64,000 bases of DNA from Kudoa neothunni (Eukaryota; Cnidaria): positions 11,284,001 to 11,348,000 of the forward strand of contig OZ199839.1 of assembly GCA_964304625.1 (NCBI GenBank), written 5' to 3'. The first letter of the stretch is position 1, and the number at the start of each line of letters is the position of its first letter. Below, one piece after another: positions 61,046-64,000 of this stretch. The notes below the pieces were generated by a model that was not told the origin of the DNA, made no database searches, and saw only the letters and a list, made by a program, of their open reading frames with translations. A program made the translations under genes and the position numbers.

Positions 61046-62346
61046 AAAAAGGGCCTAACCACTCAAAACCTTCAAAATGATTTCTCCCAATATTATGTCG
61101 ACACTGGTAAACGACCTCATAATTATATACGCGACACCTCCGTGGAATCACGCTACAATTCCTATCCAAAATTGAAAGAGCTTATTCGATTAAAGGTTTC
61201 TAAATTGATTCACTATTGTGCATTCTTTCATTTTTAACTATTATTGTGAATGCCATTGTTTAGGATGAAATAATCGATAAAAGGCGAATTCCCCCATTGT
61301 ATATACGATACCTGTTTCATATGTGAACAAATTTGTTTAGTCATTTAAATGAAGACTTGCGTAAATTTGATTTGACGAAATTATGCAACCAATTTGATGT
61401 GATTTTAATCCAACCGCCTTTGAATGAATACAAACAACAACATCCAATTGTACATCAGAATCTGGATACATGGACATGGGATGAGGTGGTTTGTAGTTTT
61501 GATTTTTTTAACTTAATCGTTTGCAGATCAAAGAGTTGAATATTGGCGCAATAGCATCGCCAAAGTCCTTTTTATTTATGTGGTGTGGCTCCAAAGAAGG
61601 ATTGGAAAAAGGAAGAGAAGTAACGCTTATGGATTGGTCAATTTTATCGATATAATTTTTGCTGTCACCACACAGTGCTTTAGAAAATGGGGTTTTCGAA
61701 GATGTGAAGATATCTGTTGGTTGAAAACTGACAAAAAATCTAAATCCAACCTTCCAATTGTTGTTGAAGGAAACCTACTTCAAAATCAAAAAGAACATCT
61801 GCTTATGGGGATCAAAGGAACCGTCCGTAGAAACATGGATGTGCATCTCATTCACACGAATATTGATCTTGACGTTATTGTGAATGATGAGGTTATATCT
61901 TGGTCAAATATTTAATATGCGTTATTATTATTGTTTAATAATGTGTAGCAACCTAATGGAAGTTTGGAAAAACCGAGCGAAATCTATCGACTTATTGAAC
62001 ACTTTTGTCTTAGTAGAAAAAGATTATGTTTGTTTGGCGATCGAAATTCTTTAAGAGAGGGTGAGTTATAACTTCGAGTTAATAGTTAGTTAATAACTAA
62101 TACCTCATTGTGTATGATGTTGACTAGATTTTCGTAGGTTGGGTTGTTGTTGGAAAGGACTTAGATTGCTTCAACTACACGCCGGAACATTATAATTCCT
62201 ACTTTGAAAATGATGGTGTGCTAATTGGTTCAACCCCTGAAATCGAACAACTACGACCCAAATCCCCTGTGCAAAAACGCGTCCCCCAAATTCAGCTACA
62301 AAATAATACCACAAATTCTAATCCTTTGATGTTTTTCCGGGGTTAA
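61046..62346 (+). CDS. METTL14: METTL14 homologue (m6A writer RNA-binding subunit), 5' end not found
   Basis: Seven exons: from about 61046 to 61195, 61264-61298, 61341-61485, 61527-61619, 61676-61891, 61949-62060 and 62138-62346. Introns are 40-77 nt. They encode the MT-A70-like domain: YYVDTGKRPHNYIRDTSVES, PKLKELIRLKDEIIDK, NQFDVILIQPPLNEYK, TWTWDE, IASPKSFLFMWCGSKEGLE, FRKWGFRRCEDICWLKTDKK, HLLMGIKGTVRRNMD, IEHFCLSRKRLCLFGDRN, GWVVVGKDLDCFNY and EIEQLRPKSP. These match METTL14 specifically rather than METTL3 or METTL4. METTL14 pairs with METTL3 in the nucleus to place m6A in mRNA; it is structural and RNA-binding. The family EPPL motif is QPPL here. The RGG-rich C-terminal tail of vertebrates is absent, with only a short tail ending MFFRG. 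No frame breaks. Confidence 0.93.
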
Positions 62347-62714
62347 TTTATTCTGATTGACCCAATTTTTTGTTTTTTACAATTGAGAAAAATGATGAAT
62401 TTTTGTTCATATTTTTTCTTTTTTTGTTTCGCAACTATTCCCTTCCATTATCTTTTACATCGTAATTCCTCAACTCAAAAACTTGCTTGCACATCCTATA
62501 ATCAACGATATCCAATTAAAAATAAATTCATACTATGTTGGATGAGAAAACGAAATCCGCACCTTTTCTGCATACAATAAGACGTACCTTGCTCAAAATT
62601 TGTTGAAAATTACTTTCTATTGTGGTCAAATCTCGCATCCCTAAAAATCCAAAGTTCTCATCCCCAGCTGAGAAGCGCTAAGCTAATATACACGATAAGG
62701 CATTTTATATTTAA

Positions 62715-63205
62715 CCCCTTATGGACCGACTTCTGGCGCTCACGATTTGGAGCACCTTGAGTTCCTTGGGCCTAGAGATTAAAAAATTTTAATCATATGA
62801 TGTTGAATTTTGAAAAAAATATTCTCATTACTCCATTCTTCAGCTGAACTTTCATCTAATGTATTTATATCTTCTAAGAAATCGTTAGGTTCACCAGATG
62901 TTATACATTCGCAGTCCGACGACATTTTAATTCCTTCAAACAAATAAACTTTTAATTGAGCTGCTGATACGGCAAGAATTCATATTTCTAATTTAATAAT
63001 ACATTAGGTTCTTAACAGCGGATTTAAAGTAAATGAAAAGGGATTAAAACTAAATAATATAATTTTATAAAATTTAGCTAAACAAACGAAAGAAAAATTT
63101 TATGAATATATGTGATATTTGGCCCTCATAATTCGAAGTTTAACCGAGGAAAGCGGCATTTAATGCATAGGTGGGATCGTGGAGCCCAAGGTGATACATA
63201 AATGG
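62715..63205 (-). mobile_element. deleted piggyBac element retaining the transposase N-terminus
   Basis: TTAA flanks both ends (62711-62714 and 63206-63209). The termini are imperfect: CCCCTTATGGACCG on the left, CCATTTATGTATCACC on the minus strand at the right, both with a CCTTGGGC segment inside. On the minus strand from 62925 an ATG opens MSSDCECITSGEPNDFLEDI, then NTLDESSAEEW, the acidic start typical of piggyBac transposases. Everything after about 35 codons is deleted. Confidence 0.65.
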
Positions 63206-63209
63206 TTAA

Positions 63210-64000
63210 TATTGGAGGGTAAATAAAAATAAATTACAACAAGAATCAACTTAACTTAACTTAATTACGCATAGATGATAAATTTCTAGTTCGAGTTTTA
63301 TATTTAAAAATTAATCATTAATAAATTTTTTACATATATTTTAGTTCACGCTAAATTTTGTCTCAAACGAATCAAAATTATGTTTTGTAGAACATTTTTT
63401 GTTATCTATTAATAGTTATTTAAAGAGCGTTATTGATATTATTTCGCTTTTAATCTATTTAAATTAAAAATTTAATCTATAATGTTTATAGATAAATTTG
63501 TTGACATAATAAAATTAAATATTATCCATTTATTGATTTACTAAAAATATTTTGTAATCGACAATTTTTTTTGCTCACGCAAACACAAAATATCTGTTTA
63601 ACGTTTTTTACGCTACGTCATAAATTTTTCTTTGTCAGATTTCCCAAATTTTTAATTATTTCATATTTAGAACTTTCATAAAATTAAATATAGCTAAAAT
63701 AAGCTTCTTGAAATAATTACTGTTATAATAAAACGATTTTTATACGTTGTATTATTCAAAGCAGTGAATATGAATTATCGAGGATTTATAAGAAATTTTT
63801 GTAATGACTGTTATTCTAAAAAAGTGTTTTTAATATTAGGTTAATTAATTCTGATTTTATTTTAATTTTTTATGTTTTTAATTAATGTTAATATGCTTCT
63901 GAAACTGCGTTTTGCATTATTAAACATTGTTGTATATTTCGTTGTAATTTTGTCGTTGATTGTTACAGATTTTGATTATTTATAACGATTTATGTTTATA
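63210..64000. other. gene-free AT-rich end of window
   Basis: No exon, RNA gene or repeat could be supported. Confidence 0.35.

Noticed and set aside
1-64000. LTR retroelements, endogenous viral genes, LINE reverse transcriptase, or tRNA/rRNA genes.
   Set aside because: I looked for their motifs and saw none that could be supported; the mobile DNA recognised here is all of DNA-transposon or Helitron-like type.

Overview
The window is strongly A+T-rich eukaryotic nuclear DNA. Its genes have many GT-AG introns, most only about 36-68 nt long. They include class IA PI3K subunits with SH2, C1 and SAM domains, METTL14, MINPP1 and CD2BP2, which points to a metazoan with a compact, fast-evolving genome. 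A myxozoan is one possibility, but the sequence does not prove the lineage. Most genes below are not visible as single long ORFs. I recovered them by joining short exons across GT-AG introns and comparing with remembered family sequences, so exon edges are hand-made models.

Layout. 3.1-4.8 kb: MINPP1 (minus). 6.7-8.8 kb: a decayed piggyBac. 9.8-10.4 kb: likely exons of an unrecognised cysteine-rich protein. 10.4-20.5 kb: gene-free, with a mariner-type MITE and piggyBac-like debris. 20.5-23.7 kb: a type I membrane protein of unknown family. 26.8-31.1 kb: a tight cluster of MSTO1/Misato (plus), NAF1 (minus) and CD2BP2 (plus), all with single-base frame breaks. 31.5-35 kb: piggyBac and Merlin remnants. 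35.1-35.9 kb: MTRFR (minus), head-to-head with a tiny gene. 36.6-40.3 kb: a PI3K p85-like regulatory subunit. 41.4-43.6 kb: a MITE and a Helitron-like element. 43.7-51.9 kb: the PI3K p110 catalytic subunit, with a hAT-type element in its one large intron. 52.1-52.6 kb: a small gene (minus). 53.3-53.9 kb: a 16-bp minisatellite. 54.4-56.0 kb: a piggyBac-type non-autonomous element. 56.9-58.7 kb: a DD34E Tc1/mariner element with a tandemly expanded right terminal repeat. 59.4-59.8 kb: a small gene. 61.0-62.3 kb: METTL14. 62.7-63.2 kb: a deleted piggyBac.

Working together. The regulatory and catalytic subunits of one PI3K heterodimer lie in tandem on the same strand about 3.4 kb apart. The regulatory protein has the p85 core (RhoGAP-like, nSH2, coiled iSH2, cSH2). 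It also appears to carry two C1 zinc fingers and a SAM-like segment that are not part of textbook p85. Several conserved motifs are altered: the nSH2 FLVR arginine is lysine, the MTRFR GGQ is GGS, and the METTL14 EPPL is QPPL. The rest is an RNA-metabolism and housekeeping neighbourhood (NAF1 for H/ACA RNP assembly, CD2BP2 for U5 snRNP, METTL14 for m6A, MTRFR for mitochondrial translation rescue, MSTO1 for mitochondria) embedded in DNA-transposon debris.
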